Origin: an uncultured Collinsella sp.
Lineage (GTDB): Bacteria > Actinomycetota > Coriobacteriia > Coriobacteriales > Coriobacteriaceae
Direction of reading: 5' to 3'
Length of the DNA stretch: 64,000 nt
Assembly: GCA_958451615.1 (NCBI GenBank)
Contig: CAUDQR010000005.1
Location: 47,024-111,023, forward strand
Shown here one piece after another: positions 17,154 to 25,593 of this stretch. How positions within the stretch are numbered: position 1 is the first letter of the stretch; every line of letters starts with the position of its first letter. The position numbers and the translations under genes were made by a program. Under the pieces are notes generated by a model. The model was given only the letters and a program-made list of their open reading frames with translations, did not search any database and was not told the origin of the DNA.

Positions 17154-18644
17154 CTAGGCAGTGTAGGCGATAGTCGCGTCGACAGCATGGCGCCAGCCGG
17201 CGATCTTTTTGGCTCGCTCGTCGGCAGACATGGCAGGCTCCACGATGCCGCGGGCGCCGTAGACGTCAACGACGTCGCGCGTGTACATGCCCAGCGCAAT
17301 GCCGCAGGCCCAGGCCGCGCCCAGACCGCTCATCTCGTCGTTGCTCGCAATGCGGATGGGCGAGCCGACCAAGTCGCTCTCAAACTGCATCAGGTACGCA
17401 TCGCGCGTGGGACCGCCATCAACACGAAGCTCGGAAAGCGCCGCGCCCGAATCCTCGACCATCGCATCGATCACGTCGAAAATCTGGTAGGCGATCGACT
17501 CATCGGCAGCCTTCACGAACTCCGCACGGCCCGTGGTGCGCGTCATGCCAAAGACGCAGCCCTCGGCATCGCTCGCCCAGTGCGGCGCGCCCAGGCCAGT
17601 GAACGCCGGCACAAAGTAGACGCGGCTCGCCGGATTGGCGGCGTAGCACAGGTCGGTGACTTCCTCGGGATTGTTGATGAGCTCCAGATCGTCGCGCAGC
17701 CACGTCTTGACGGCGCCGGCGTAGCTCACGTTGCCCTCGAGCACGTACTCGGTCACGCCGTCCATGCGCCATGCGAGCGAGCTCGAAAGCCCGTGCGAGC
17801 TGGCGACGAACTCGTCGCCGACGTTCATCATGACCGAGCTGCCGGTGCCATAGGTCGCCTTGGCCATGCCGCGGCTATGGCAGCCCTGCGCAAACAAGGC
17901 GGCATGGCTGTCGCCGAGCACGCCGTGAATGGGCACGGGTGCCGGCAAAAAGCCGCCCAGGTCCGTCATGCCAAACAGGCCATCGGAATCGGTCACCTGT
18001 GGCAGGCAGGCCACGTCAACGCCAAAGGCCTCGCACACCGGCTCGCTCCAGCAGCCACGGCGCAGGTCAAAGAGTTGCGTGCGGCTGGCGTTGGACCAGT
18101 CGCAGCGGAACTCCGCGCCGCCCGTGAGCGTCCAGACCACCCAGGCATCGATGGTGCCCAGGCACAGCTCGCCCGCTGCAGCGGCCTCGGCAGCCGCGGG
18201 AACGTTCGCGAGGATCCAGGCCATCTTGCCCGCCGGGTAGTAGGGCGAGAGCACTAGACCCGTCGTGTCGCGCACCAGCTCGGCCACGCCCTCGCGCGCG
18301 GCCAGCTCGTCGCACAGCTCGCGGGCGCGGGCGCACTGCCACACCACGGCGTCGCACAGCGGCTCGCCCGTCGTGCGGTTCCAGGCAACGGTGGTCTCGC
18401 GCTGGTTGGAGATGCCGATGCCGGCGACGTCGGCAGGGTCGACCCCGGTCTCCTCCACCACGGCGCGCGCCACGGCCAGCACGTTGGCGGCGATCTCGGC
18501 TGGATCATGGCTCACCCAGCCAGCCTCGTTGACAATCTGGCGATGCGGGCGATCGGCACGATGAATCAAATGGCCGCCCTCGTCCACCAGCAGCGCCTTG
18601 GTGCCCTGCGTGGATTGATCGATTCCGATGATGTATTTGCTCAT
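17154..18644 (-). CDS. FGGY-family carbohydrate kinase (glycerol-kinase-like)
   Basis: 496 residues. The ATP-binding motif is GIDQSTQGTKALLVD at the N-terminus; NQRETTVAW and GTIDAWVVWTLTGG resemble glycerol kinase. However, GDSHAALFAQ replaces the glycerol-kinase GDQQAAL, and GLGAPHWASDAEG replaces GLFAPYW, so the substrate may be a sugar or ketose rather than glycerol. Alternatives are glpK proper or a xylulokinase-like enzyme. It lies downstream of a split transketolase and an isomerase on the same strand, separated by a hairpin at 18757-18787. That context favours a ketose kinase feeding the pentose phosphate pathway. Confidence 0.8.
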   Translation of the reverse strand: MSKYIIGIDQSTQGTKALLVDEGGHLIHRADRPHRQIVNEAGWVSHDPAEIAANVLAVARAVVEETGVDPADVAGIGISNQRETTVAWNRTTGEPLCDAVVWQCARARELCDELAAREGVAELVRDTTGLVLSPYYPAGKMAWILANVPAAAEAAAAGELCLGTIDAWVVWTLTGGAEFRCDWSNASRTQLFDLRRGCWSEPVCEAFGVDVACLPQVTDSDGLFGMTDLGGFLPAPVPIHGVLGDSHAALFAQGCHSRGMAKATYGTGSSVMMNVGDEFVASSHGLSSSLAWRMDGVTEYVLEGNVSYAGAVKTWLRDDLELINNPEEVTDLCYAANPASRVYFVPAFTGLGAPHWASDAEGCVFGMTRTTGRAEFVKAADESIAYQIFDVIDAMVEDSGAALSELRVDGGPTRDAYLMQFESDLVGSPIRIASNDEMSGLGAAWACGIALGMYTRDVVDVYGARGIVEPAMSADERAKKIAGWRHAVDATIAYTA

Positions 18645-18756
18645 GTACTCTCCTGTCTCCCCCGTCGATTCAAAACTAAAACCCGACGGACAAGGAGCGA
18701 GTGGCCGACCGGCTCATGAGAGCGCAGCCGGCCTGCTCAGAATTCAACCTAAAAGG

Positions 18757-18787
18757 ATTGGTGCAAACCTGTCCCCGATGCACCAAT
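18757..18787 (-). repeat. Hairpin directly at the transketolase stop codon
   Basis: 9-bp perfect stem (18757-18765 with 18779-18787) whose loop carries CCTGTCCCC (GGGGACAGG on the minus strand), matching the loop sequence at 11978-11986. The first base of the stem is the first base of the TAA stop. It may act as a terminator between the transketolase and the kinase gene. Confidence 0.6.
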
Positions 18788-19728
18788 TACTCTGCGGGAA
18801 GGACCTCGGCGACCGTCTTGGCGATTCCCTCGCCCGTCAGGCCGTAGTGCGCGAAGACCTCGGGGCTCGTGCCGGTGATGACCGGCGCATCGGGCAGGGA
18901 GAGGCACTTGACCGGACGCGGGCAGTGCTCACCCACGACCTGCGCGACCATGGAACCCAGGCCGCCGAAGGGACTGTGCTCCTCGACGGTCACGACGGCG
19001 CGCGTGGCACCGGCGGCCTCGATCACGGCCTCGGCATCGAGCGGTTTGACGCAGTACATATCGAGCACCGTCGCCGAGATGCCCTGCTCGGCCAGCAGAT
19101 CGGCGGCGTCCACGGCGTGGCGGACCATCTCACCGGTAGCGACGATCGTCACATCGGTGCCGCGGCGCACCCAGGTGGCGCGATCCATCTGGAACGGGCA
19201 CTCGTCCTCAGTGTACACGTCCTCCACCGGGTTGCGGCCCACGCGGATGTAGGCCGGCTTGTTGTCGGCGACCAGGGCACGCACGAGCTCGGCGGTCTGG
19301 AAGCGATCGCTCGGCAGATACACGCGCATGTTGGGAATCGCGCTCATGGCGGCGATATCCTGCGCGGAGTGATGGCTCATGCCTAAGGCGCCGTAGGACA
19401 CGCCGCCCGAGATGCCGATGAGCTTGACGTTGGTGTTGGAGTACGAAACGTCGACCTTGCACTGCTCATACGAGCGCGTGGTCACAAAGGACGCCGGCGA
19501 GGCGGCCCAGGCCTTCTTGCCGCACGAGGCCATGCCGGCGGCGATGCTCACCAGGTCCTGCTCGGCAATGCCGACCTCAACGGACTGCTGGGGATACTGG
19601 TCAAAGAACGGCGTGAGCGATGCAGAGCCGCGGGAGTCGGAGCACAGGACGACGATGTCTTTATCGGTTGCGGCGGCCTCGAGCAGCGTGTCGCAGATAG
19701 CCTTGCGGTTGGCGATCTTGTTAGCCAT
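18787..19728 (-). CDS. Transketolase, C-terminal subunit
   Basis: 313 residues from ATG 19728; the longer upstream frame overlaps the previous gene and lacks an SD. It contains the pyrimidine-binding domain with the TPP-activating Glu (VEVGIAEQD) and the transketolase C-terminal domain. It pairs with the N-terminal subunit encoded immediately upstream; the ORFs overlap by 8 bp (ATGGCTAA), consistent with equimolar translation. Split transketolases exchange two-carbon units between ketose and aldose phosphates. Position in a putative sugar operon points to a dedicated, substrate-induced enzyme rather than the housekeeping one. Confidence 0.92.
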   Translation of the reverse strand: MANKIANRKAICDTLLEAAATDKDIVVLCSDSRGSASLTPFFDQYPQQSVEVGIAEQDLVSIAAGMASCGKKAWAASPASFVTTRSYEQCKVDVSYSNTNVKLIGISGGVSYGALGMSHHSAQDIAAMSAIPNMRVYLPSDRFQTAELVRALVADNKPAYIRVGRNPVEDVYTEDECPFQMDRATWVRRGTDVTIVATGEMVRHAVDAADLLAEQGISATVLDMYCVKPLDAEAVIEAAGATRAVVTVEEHSPFGGLGSMVAQVVGEHCPRPVKCLSLPDAPVITGTSPEVFAHYGLTGEGIAKTVAEVLPAE

Positions 19729-20557
19729 TGATGGCCTCCTTATGGGCAGCGAAATCGGCGATGATCTGGGCATATTCCTCATCGTTGGGCAGGTGATGAT
19801 GCCAGGCGGCCTTGTCCTCCATAACCGGCGAGCCGTAGCCCTTCACTGTGTTGAGGATGATGACCGTGGGCTTACCCTTGGTCTCGGCGGCCAGCGTCAG
19901 CGCGGCGTCGATGGCCTGGACGTCGTTGCCCGGAATGGACAGCACGTTCCAACCGAAGGCGGCCCAGCGCTCCTCCTGCGAATCCTGCTTCATGACGTCC
20001 TCGGTGCTGCCGCTGATCTGCAGGCGGTTGCGGTCCACGAGCGCGCACAGGTTATCGAGCTGGTAGTTGCCGCCGCTCATGGCGCCCTCCCAGACCGAGC
20101 CCTCGGCAAGCTCGCCGTCGCCCATGATGGTGTAGACGCGGTAGTCGCGGCCATCCATCTTGCCGGCAAGCGCCATCCCGACGGCCACGGGCAGGCCATG
20201 ACCCAGCGAGCCCGAGTTCATCTCGATGCCCTTGAGCTTGTTGTTGGGGTGGCCGATGTAGGGGCTGCCGAACTTAGAGAAGCGGGCCTTGACGTCGTCG
20301 AGGTCCAGATAGCCCTCGTGGCAGAGCACCGCGTAGTAGGCCTCCATGGCGTGGCCCTTGGAGAGTACGAAGCGATCGCGGTTGGGATCGTCGACGGTCT
20401 CGGGAGAAATGTTGAGGTGGTTGGCATAGAGGGTCATCAGCGCATCGATGACCGACATGTCGCCGCCGATGTGCCCGCCAGCGCCAGCCATGATGATATC
20501 GACGCAATCGCGGCGAAGGTCCCAACGCAGGGATTCAAGCTCTTCGATAGTTGCCAT
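19721..20557 (-). CDS. Transketolase, N-terminal subunit (TPP-binding)
   Basis: 278 residues from ATG 20557, preceded by GAGGAG; a longer open frame to 20749 is antisense noise within the isomerase gene. It has the TPP-binding domain with GDGELAEGSVWEG (GDG...N-type Mg/TPP motif) and the substrate histidines in AGAGGHIGG and SKGHAMEAYY. It forms one enzyme with the downstream subunit. The start overlaps the stop region of the isomerase gene within 3 bp, so all three genes are one transcript. Confidence 0.93.
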   Translation of the reverse strand: MATIEELESLRWDLRRDCVDIIMAGAGGHIGGDMSVIDALMTLYANHLNISPETVDDPNRDRFVLSKGHAMEAYYAVLCHEGYLDLDDVKARFSKFGSPYIGHPNNKLKGIEMNSGSLGHGLPVAVGMALAGKMDGRDYRVYTIMGDGELAEGSVWEGAMSGGNYQLDNLCALVDRNRLQISGSTEDVMKQDSQEERWAAFGWNVLSIPGNDVQAIDAALTLAAETKGKPTVIILNTVKGYGSPVMEDKAAWHHHLPNDEEYAQIIADFAAHKEAING

Positions 20558-20559
20558 TT

Positions 20560-21960
20560 CTACTCTCCTCGCAGGTAAGCTTTGACGTCTTCTTCGATGG
20601 GGTCGTACAGGTCGGGGACAATGCCGATGTACTTGCACGCCTCGTAGAGCACCGGCACCACGTTGGCGTGAATGGCGACGCAGTGGTGGATGTAGGGACC
20701 CTCGACGATCTTGGCCTCGAGGCGCTTGAGGTTGTCGACCTCGACCCACAGGTAGGTGCCCATACCGGCCGGGCCGTCGATGCCGCGGGCGTTGCCCAGC
20801 AGCAGCGAGTACTCGCCGTTGTCGCCGTCAAAGCGGGCAAGGGTGAGGTCGCCGTGCTTGGCCTCGGCCGTCAGCGCGCCGGGATGATCGAACGCCAGCG
20901 GATAGGTGAGCTTGGGCTTGACGGCCGCGCAGCTGCAGGGCCAGGGGCCGCAGTGCTGCAGCAGCTCGCCGTTCTCGTTATCGGGATGGCGCACGGTCCA
21001 GTCGGCGAACATGCCGCGGTGACGGCCCAGGTCGGCGGCCTCGACCATCAGCGCGGTGATGGCACCGTGAATATCGGTCTCGCATACGATAGGGATGCCC
21101 ATCTCGTTGAGGATTGCGTTGGCGGCGCAGGGCATAATGCCCAACTCGTCCTGCAGGGCGTTCCAGCACTGGATGGCGCCGGCGTTGCAGCCGTACTTCT
21201 CGACCAGGCGCTTCATGGCAATGGCGAGTCCTGCGACCGCAGGAACCTTGTCCTCGGGGATGCAGATCTCAAAGCTGTCACCAATGTGGGCGAGCATGGC
21301 TGCCATGGCCTGCTCGTCAGCCTGGGCGTCGCGCACGGCCTGGACAAGCTCGGTCATGGGGATGGGCGAAAGCTGGATGTTGAACTTCTCAAGCAGCTCG
21401 CCCTCGTTGCACATGGTCGACCAGAAATCGAACGGACGGGTGGCCATCTGCAGGATGCGGGTGTGCTCGAAGGTCTTGACCACGTTGCACACGGCCAAAA
21501 AGTCCCAGACGCCGCGCTCGAACTCGGGATCGGTCAGACGGCAGTTGGTCATGTAGGTGAAGGGAACCTGGAAGCGGCGCAGGACCTTGCCGGTGGCGAA
21601 CAGGCCGCACTGGCTATCGCGCAGACGGGTGCCGTCGGGCTCGGGGCGCTCGTCGCGCGGGCCCCACAGCAGCACGGGCAAGCCGAGCTCGCGGGCAAGG
21701 CGGGCGCAGACATACTCGGTACCAAAGTTGGCGTGGCACAGCATGATGCCGTCGACGCCCTCGGCGCGGAACTTTTTGACGATAGGCTCGATATGGCTGT
21801 CGTCGAACAGCAGGCCCTCGTCGTTGATGTCGTCGATATCCACAATCTCGACGCCGATCTCGCGCAGGCGATCAGCCGTCAGACCGCGATACTTGATCGC
21901 GTCCGGCGCGCTAAAGATACTGCGGCGCGTGGGCACAAAGCCGAGCTTGATCTTGTCCAT
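20560..21960 (-). CDS. L-fucose/L-arabinose isomerase-family protein
   Basis: 466 residues. The overall pattern fits the FucI/AraA-like fold: an N-terminal Rossmann-like region (LGFVPTRRSIFSAPDA), a central region with Cys-rich and CNEGELLEK stretches, a possible metal site in ETDIHGAITALM and late HH in GPYIHHCVAIHANVVP. Family members interconvert aldoses and ketoses using a divalent metal. Adjacent split transketolase and FGGY kinase suggest the sequence isomerase, kinase, transketolase for a pentose or deoxy sugar. No sugar transporter is in the block, so the substrate could come from nucleoside hydrolysis nearby. Exact sugar unknown. Confidence 0.75.
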   Translation of the reverse strand: MDKIKLGFVPTRRSIFSAPDAIKYRGLTADRLREIGVEIVDIDDINDEGLLFDDSHIEPIVKKFRAEGVDGIMLCHANFGTEYVCARLARELGLPVLLWGPRDERPEPDGTRLRDSQCGLFATGKVLRRFQVPFTYMTNCRLTDPEFERGVWDFLAVCNVVKTFEHTRILQMATRPFDFWSTMCNEGELLEKFNIQLSPIPMTELVQAVRDAQADEQAMAAMLAHIGDSFEICIPEDKVPAVAGLAIAMKRLVEKYGCNAGAIQCWNALQDELGIMPCAANAILNEMGIPIVCETDIHGAITALMVEAADLGRHRGMFADWTVRHPDNENGELLQHCGPWPCSCAAVKPKLTYPLAFDHPGALTAEAKHGDLTLARFDGDNGEYSLLLGNARGIDGPAGMGTYLWVEVDNLKRLEAKIVEGPYIHHCVAIHANVVPVLYEACKYIGIVPDLYDPIEEDVKAYLRGE

Positions 21961-21986
21961 GTACGTCCTCCCCTAGTCACATGCTC

Positions 21987-22023
21987 AGTAAACAGACGCA
22001 TGTTTCGTTTTGTTCTGTTTACT
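21987..22023. promoter_or_regulatory. Candidate LacI-type operator upstream of the isomerase gene
   Basis: AGTAAACAG (21987-21995) and CTGTTTACT (22015-22023) form a 9-bp perfect inverted repeat 27 bp before the isomerase start. TAAACGG also recurs at about 22068 and 22089. The same TAAACA/TGTTTA words occur upstream of the LacI gene at 23312-23333. Confidence 0.55.
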
Positions 22024-22126
22024 AAATGTTTTACTCTTTTGTTTAAAAGTTTAGCGCGAAAGTCTCGTAAACGGTAGAGAAATCAGCCTAAACGGTATGT
22101 AAACAAACTGAACATACAAGGGAAAC

Positions 22127-22155
22127 AAAAAGAGGACCCCGAAGGATCCTCTTCT
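22127..22155 (-). terminator. Terminator between the LacI gene and the isomerase operon
   Basis: AAGAGGACCCC and GGATCCTCTT form a GC-rich hairpin around 22129-22154, with A-rich sequence before it on the + strand, which gives a U-run on the minus-strand transcript. It would end transcription from the LacI gene before the isomerase promoter. Confidence 0.65.
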
Positions 22156-22217
22156 GAATGGCACTATGTTAACTGCCCTAGCGAGCTTTGGCACGCTGCA
22201 GGCAATGCCGTCTCCGC

Positions 22218-23228
22218 CTAGATTTCGCGCACGCTCTGGCGCTCGACAAAATAGGTCGACACGGCCGTTTTGCAGGTATAGCTCTTGGGATTGCGGATGT
22301 TACCCACCAGACGGCGCACCGCGATCTCGCCCACCTCGTGTTTGGGAACATGCACCGTGGTGAGTGGCGGGTTGGAGAAGGCGCCCAGAGATAGGTCGTC
22401 AAAGCCGATGATCGAGACATCCTCGGGCACGCGAATGCCGTGCTCGTTGAACGCGCGCATGGCACCCACGGCGAGCACGTCGTTCTCGGCAAAGAAAGCC
22501 GTCGGCAGGTCGTCGCGTGAGACGCTGTCGAGCCATGCACCCATATCGCGATAGGCACCTTCGAGCGTGGTGCCCAGCGTGACGTGCCATGCCGGATTGG
22601 CCTCGAGGTCCGCATCCTCAAGCGCTTGGCGATAGCCGCGCTCGCGATCCTTAAAGTTGCGGATACGAAGATCGCCTGCCAGATAGCCGATTTGCCTGTG
22701 ACCCTTCTCGATAAGGTAGTCCACGGCGCGCAGCACCGAATCGGTATTGGCAATGACTACGGCATCAAAGTACTGGCGGTCGCTCCAGCCGTCGAGCACG
22801 ATCAGGTGGGCGGCAGCGTTGGCGAACAGGGCGTAATCTTCCTCACCCAGCTCGGTACCCATCAGCACGATGGCGGCAGACGGGTCGGCGATCAGGCCCT
22901 CGACCTGCGGACGCACGGCGTCCAGGTCGCTAAAGTCGAGCGAGACAAAGCTCGTGCTCATGCCGTGGCGACGCGCCTGGCGCTCCACGCCCTCAATAAC
23001 CGCGGGATGGAAGGTGCTCTCGTCCAGGATGGCGCCCGTCTTGCGCGCGAGCACAAACTGGATGCTCTCGAGCTGCGTCGACTGCTGATAGCCGAGCGAC
23101 TGCGCGCACTCCAGGATGACTTTGGCGGTCTCCTCGCTCACGCTGCGCTTGCGGTTGAGCGCGTTGGACACGGTCGCAGGCGAAAAACCGGTGATGCGGC
23201 TGATTTCGCGAACACTTGCTTTGGCCAT
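22218..23228 (-). CDS. LacI-family transcriptional regulator
   Basis: 336 residues from ATG 23228 (GGGGGGAAC upstream). The N-terminal helix-turn-helix is canonical (VREISRITGFSPATVSNALNRKRSVSEET) with the hinge region after it; a periplasmic-binding-protein-like effector domain follows. It is transcribed toward the isomerase/transketolase operon, and an operator-like palindrome with shared words occurs before both, supporting local control and autoregulation. The effector is unknown; a sugar or sugar phosphate is expected. Confidence 0.92.
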   Translation of the reverse strand: MAKASVREISRITGFSPATVSNALNRKRSVSEETAKVILECAQSLGYQQSTQLESIQFVLARKTGAILDESTFHPAVIEGVERQARRHGMSTSFVSLDFSDLDAVRPQVEGLIADPSAAIVLMGTELGEEDYALFANAAAHLIVLDGWSDRQYFDAVVIANTDSVLRAVDYLIEKGHRQIGYLAGDLRIRNFKDRERGYRQALEDADLEANPAWHVTLGTTLEGAYRDMGAWLDSVSRDDLPTAFFAENDVLAVGAMRAFNEHGIRVPEDVSIIGFDDLSLGAFSNPPLTTVHVPKHEVGEIAVRRLVGNIRNPKSYTCKTAVSTYFVERQSVREI

Positions 23229-23311
23229 TGTTCCCCCTAGCAACGGTCGTGGCGGAGCATCGTGGCCTGACCGCCCCGTGACTCGACAACTAAACGACCG
23301 CAAATTCAATC

Positions 23312-23333
23312 TAAACAGAATAGTAAATGTTTA
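23312..23333. promoter_or_regulatory. Candidate autoregulatory operator of the LacI-family gene
   Basis: TAAACA (23312-23317) and TGTTTA (23328-23333) are inverted with a 10-bp spacer, in an AT-rich stretch upstream of the LacI gene. It resembles the repeat at 21987-22023. Confidence 0.5.
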
Positions 23334-23431
23334 ATAGCTAGTTTAGCCTGTTGTCAAGCGAAGCGACGCGACTATTCCCCCAACGGGCGTATTTACTCGG
23401 TAGCTAATCTGGATCGGGGCACAGAAACCGT

Positions 23432-24406
23432 TTAGCCAAGGATGCGAGCCATGCGTGCCTTAAACTCCGCGAGGAAACGTGGGGCGTCCACGGTGAGCGC
23501 CACGAGCGCGCTCTTATCCGGATCGGACAGACGGTGCTCATCACAGATAGTGCGGCCGCGGTACTCGCCCAGCAGGTCGACACGAAGATTGCAGCCGAGC
23601 GCACCCACGAGCGTGGGATCAATCGCCACGGCAACCGCCAGCGGATCGTGCAGCGCGCAGCCGCCCAGGTAGGGCGCGTTCATTTCGTACGAACCGATAT
23701 AGTGCTCGACCATGCTCGCAAACGCGCAGCCAGCCATAGTGCCCGAGCCCGTCCAGCCGGCAACGTCGCGACGTGTGAGCACCACGCGGTGCGTCACATC
23801 CAAGCCCACCATGGTGAGCTTGCGGCCCGAGCGCAACACGGCGTCGGCAGCCTCGGGGTCGCCCGCCATGTTGGCCTCGGCGCCCGCGCTCACGTTGCCG
23901 GGCACGGTAAGCGCACCGCCCATCACGACCACGCGACCGATAGACATCATCGCCGCCGCATCACGCTCCAGGGCGAGCGACAGATTGGAGAGCGGGCCGG
24001 TCGCCACGTAGATCAAATCGGGGCCATAGGTACGCGCGGCATCAATCAGGTAATCGACCGCCGCATTGCCATCGGCCGACGTCGCGCCCACCGGCTCGTA
24101 CGGCGAAGCGGGCACGCTTGCGCCGCCAATACCGTTCTTGCCGTGGATAAGCGTGGTGGACGCCGGCGGCGTGTAGGGTTCGGTCGCCTTCATGGGACGA
24201 TCGGCGCCCAGGTACACCGGCACCTCGGGACGACCCAACAGGTCGAGCACCGCCAAGCAGTTGTGCGCCGACTGCTCGACGCGCACGTTACCAAAGCACG
24301 TGGTGATGCCGACGAGCTCCACCTCGGGGCTTGCGATGGCATAGGCGAGCGCCATCGCATCATCCACACCCATATCCAGATCAAGGATCAGCTTCTTGGT
24401 TGCCAT
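23432..24406 (-). CDS. Inosine/uridine-preferring nucleoside hydrolase
   Basis: 324 residues, the family's usual size. The calcium/ribose-binding aspartate cluster is present at the N-terminus (LDLDMGVDDAMALAYA), with GPLSNLSLAL and the late conserved Asp in LHDPLAVA. It hydrolyses the N-glycosidic bond of a ribonucleoside to base and ribose in the cytoplasm. It is 4 bp downstream of a ribokinase gene, so freed ribose would be phosphorylated at once. Base preference cannot be read from the sequence. Confidence 0.93.
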   Translation of the reverse strand: MATKKLILDLDMGVDDAMALAYAIASPEVELVGITTCFGNVRVEQSAHNCLAVLDLLGRPEVPVYLGADRPMKATEPYTPPASTTLIHGKNGIGGASVPASPYEPVGATSADGNAAVDYLIDAARTYGPDLIYVATGPLSNLSLALERDAAAMMSIGRVVVMGGALTVPGNVSAGAEANMAGDPEAADAVLRSGRKLTMVGLDVTHRVVLTRRDVAGWTGSGTMAGCAFASMVEHYIGSYEMNAPYLGGCALHDPLAVAVAIDPTLVGALGCNLRVDLLGEYRGRTICDEHRLSDPDKSALVALTVDAPRFLAEFKARMARILG

Positions 24407-24410
24407 TGTT

Positions 24411-25406
24411 CTACTCCGCTTCTCCCTCTACATCCAAACCGTCTAAACCAAACTTGTGCTCGACTTCCGCACGCGTGGGAATTGATTGCTGAGCGCCCAG
24501 GCGCGACACCGTCACCGCCGAGGCGCGAGCGCCCGCCGCCATGCACTCAAAGAGCGGCAGGCCCTCCAGACGAGCTGCAGCAAGCGCGCCAATAAATGTA
24601 TCGCCCGCGGCCGTCGTATCGACCACCACGCTCGAAAGCGCCGGCATGCGCAGCGGCTCACCGCCATCGCCGAGCGTAACCGAGCCGGCACCGCCCAACG
24701 TGATGACCGCAGCTCCGGCACCCCTAGCGAGCAGGACGTTGAGCGCCGCGACGCAGCTTGCATCGTCCGCGGGCAAGATTCCCGTCAGCACCTGGCACTC
24801 GGTCTCGTTAGGACAGACCAGGTCGACCGCAGGCCAGACCTCCGCAGGCAGCTCGCAGGCGGGCGCTGGATTAAAGATCGTATAGAACCCCAGATCGTGA
24901 GCGCAAACAAGCGCCTCGGCCGTCGCCGCAAGGTCACATTCGCCCTGGGCGATAAAGACGCTTCCGGCAGCCGGGGCAATCTCGCTGGCGTCGCCGTCGA
25001 GCTCATGGGCCACCAAGCGCCTCAGTGCGCAGGCAACGTCCGCGCCCGCAAGCGCATGGTTGGCGCCCGGTGACAGTATGATGCGGTTGTCGCCCTCGCA
25101 GCGAATGATGGTCGCCGCTCCCGTCTCCACGTCATCGCGATGCACTACAAAGTCACAGTCCACGCCGGCATCTTGGAGCCCTGCCACAAGCGCATCGCCA
25201 AAGGTATCGCGCCCAACAGCGCCGATCATGCACGTGCGCGCACCCATGCGCGCAGCGGCAACGGCCTGATTGGCTCCCTTACCGCCGGCGTTGGTGATAA
25301 AACCGCTGCCATCGACCGTCTCGCCCGCGCGCGGCATGCGCTCGCACGCCACCGAAAGGTCCATGTTCATGCTGCCGAACACCGCAACGATGCTGTGATC
25401 CGCCAT
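24411..25406 (-). CDS. rbsK: Ribokinase
   Basis: 331 residues from ATG 25406, chosen because GAGGAGG precedes it; the longer frame lacks support. PfkB-family motifs are present: GSMNMDLS start, the ribose-binding GGKGANQAVAAARMGA and the C-terminal anion hole VDTTAAGDTFIGAL with the catalytic Asp. It converts ribose plus ATP to ribose-5-phosphate. It is co-transcribed with the nucleoside hydrolase, forming a ribonucleoside salvage pair that feeds the pentose phosphate pathway shared with the transketolase nearby. Confidence 0.93.
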   Translation of the reverse strand: MADHSIVAVFGSMNMDLSVACERMPRAGETVDGSGFITNAGGKGANQAVAAARMGARTCMIGAVGRDTFGDALVAGLQDAGVDCDFVVHRDDVETGAATIIRCEGDNRIILSPGANHALAGADVACALRRLVAHELDGDASEIAPAAGSVFIAQGECDLAATAEALVCAHDLGFYTIFNPAPACELPAEVWPAVDLVCPNETECQVLTGILPADDASCVAALNVLLARGAGAAVITLGGAGSVTLGDGGEPLRMPALSSVVVDTTAAGDTFIGALAAARLEGLPLFECMAAGARASAVTVSRLGAQQSIPTRAEVEHKFGLDGLDVEGEAE

Positions 25407-25593
25407 GGAAACCTCCTCGTCTTCAGGCTTTGCGCCCACCATCGACCAACGATTGTGCACTCTCGCACCCCCTATAACTTTAGTCCACTTTGATGTGGAC
25501 GCGCGCTTGAGCTTGCGCCAGCAGCAAGCATTCACAGGGGCAGGCAGCTACAATGAATACGTGCTGATTATTCTCGTCATTGGATGATGTTTT

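Noticed and set aside
17154..18644. Confident glpK assignment
   Set aside because: The substrate-region motifs differ from glycerol kinase and no glycerol facilitator or dehydrogenase gene is near, so it is called FGGY kinase only.
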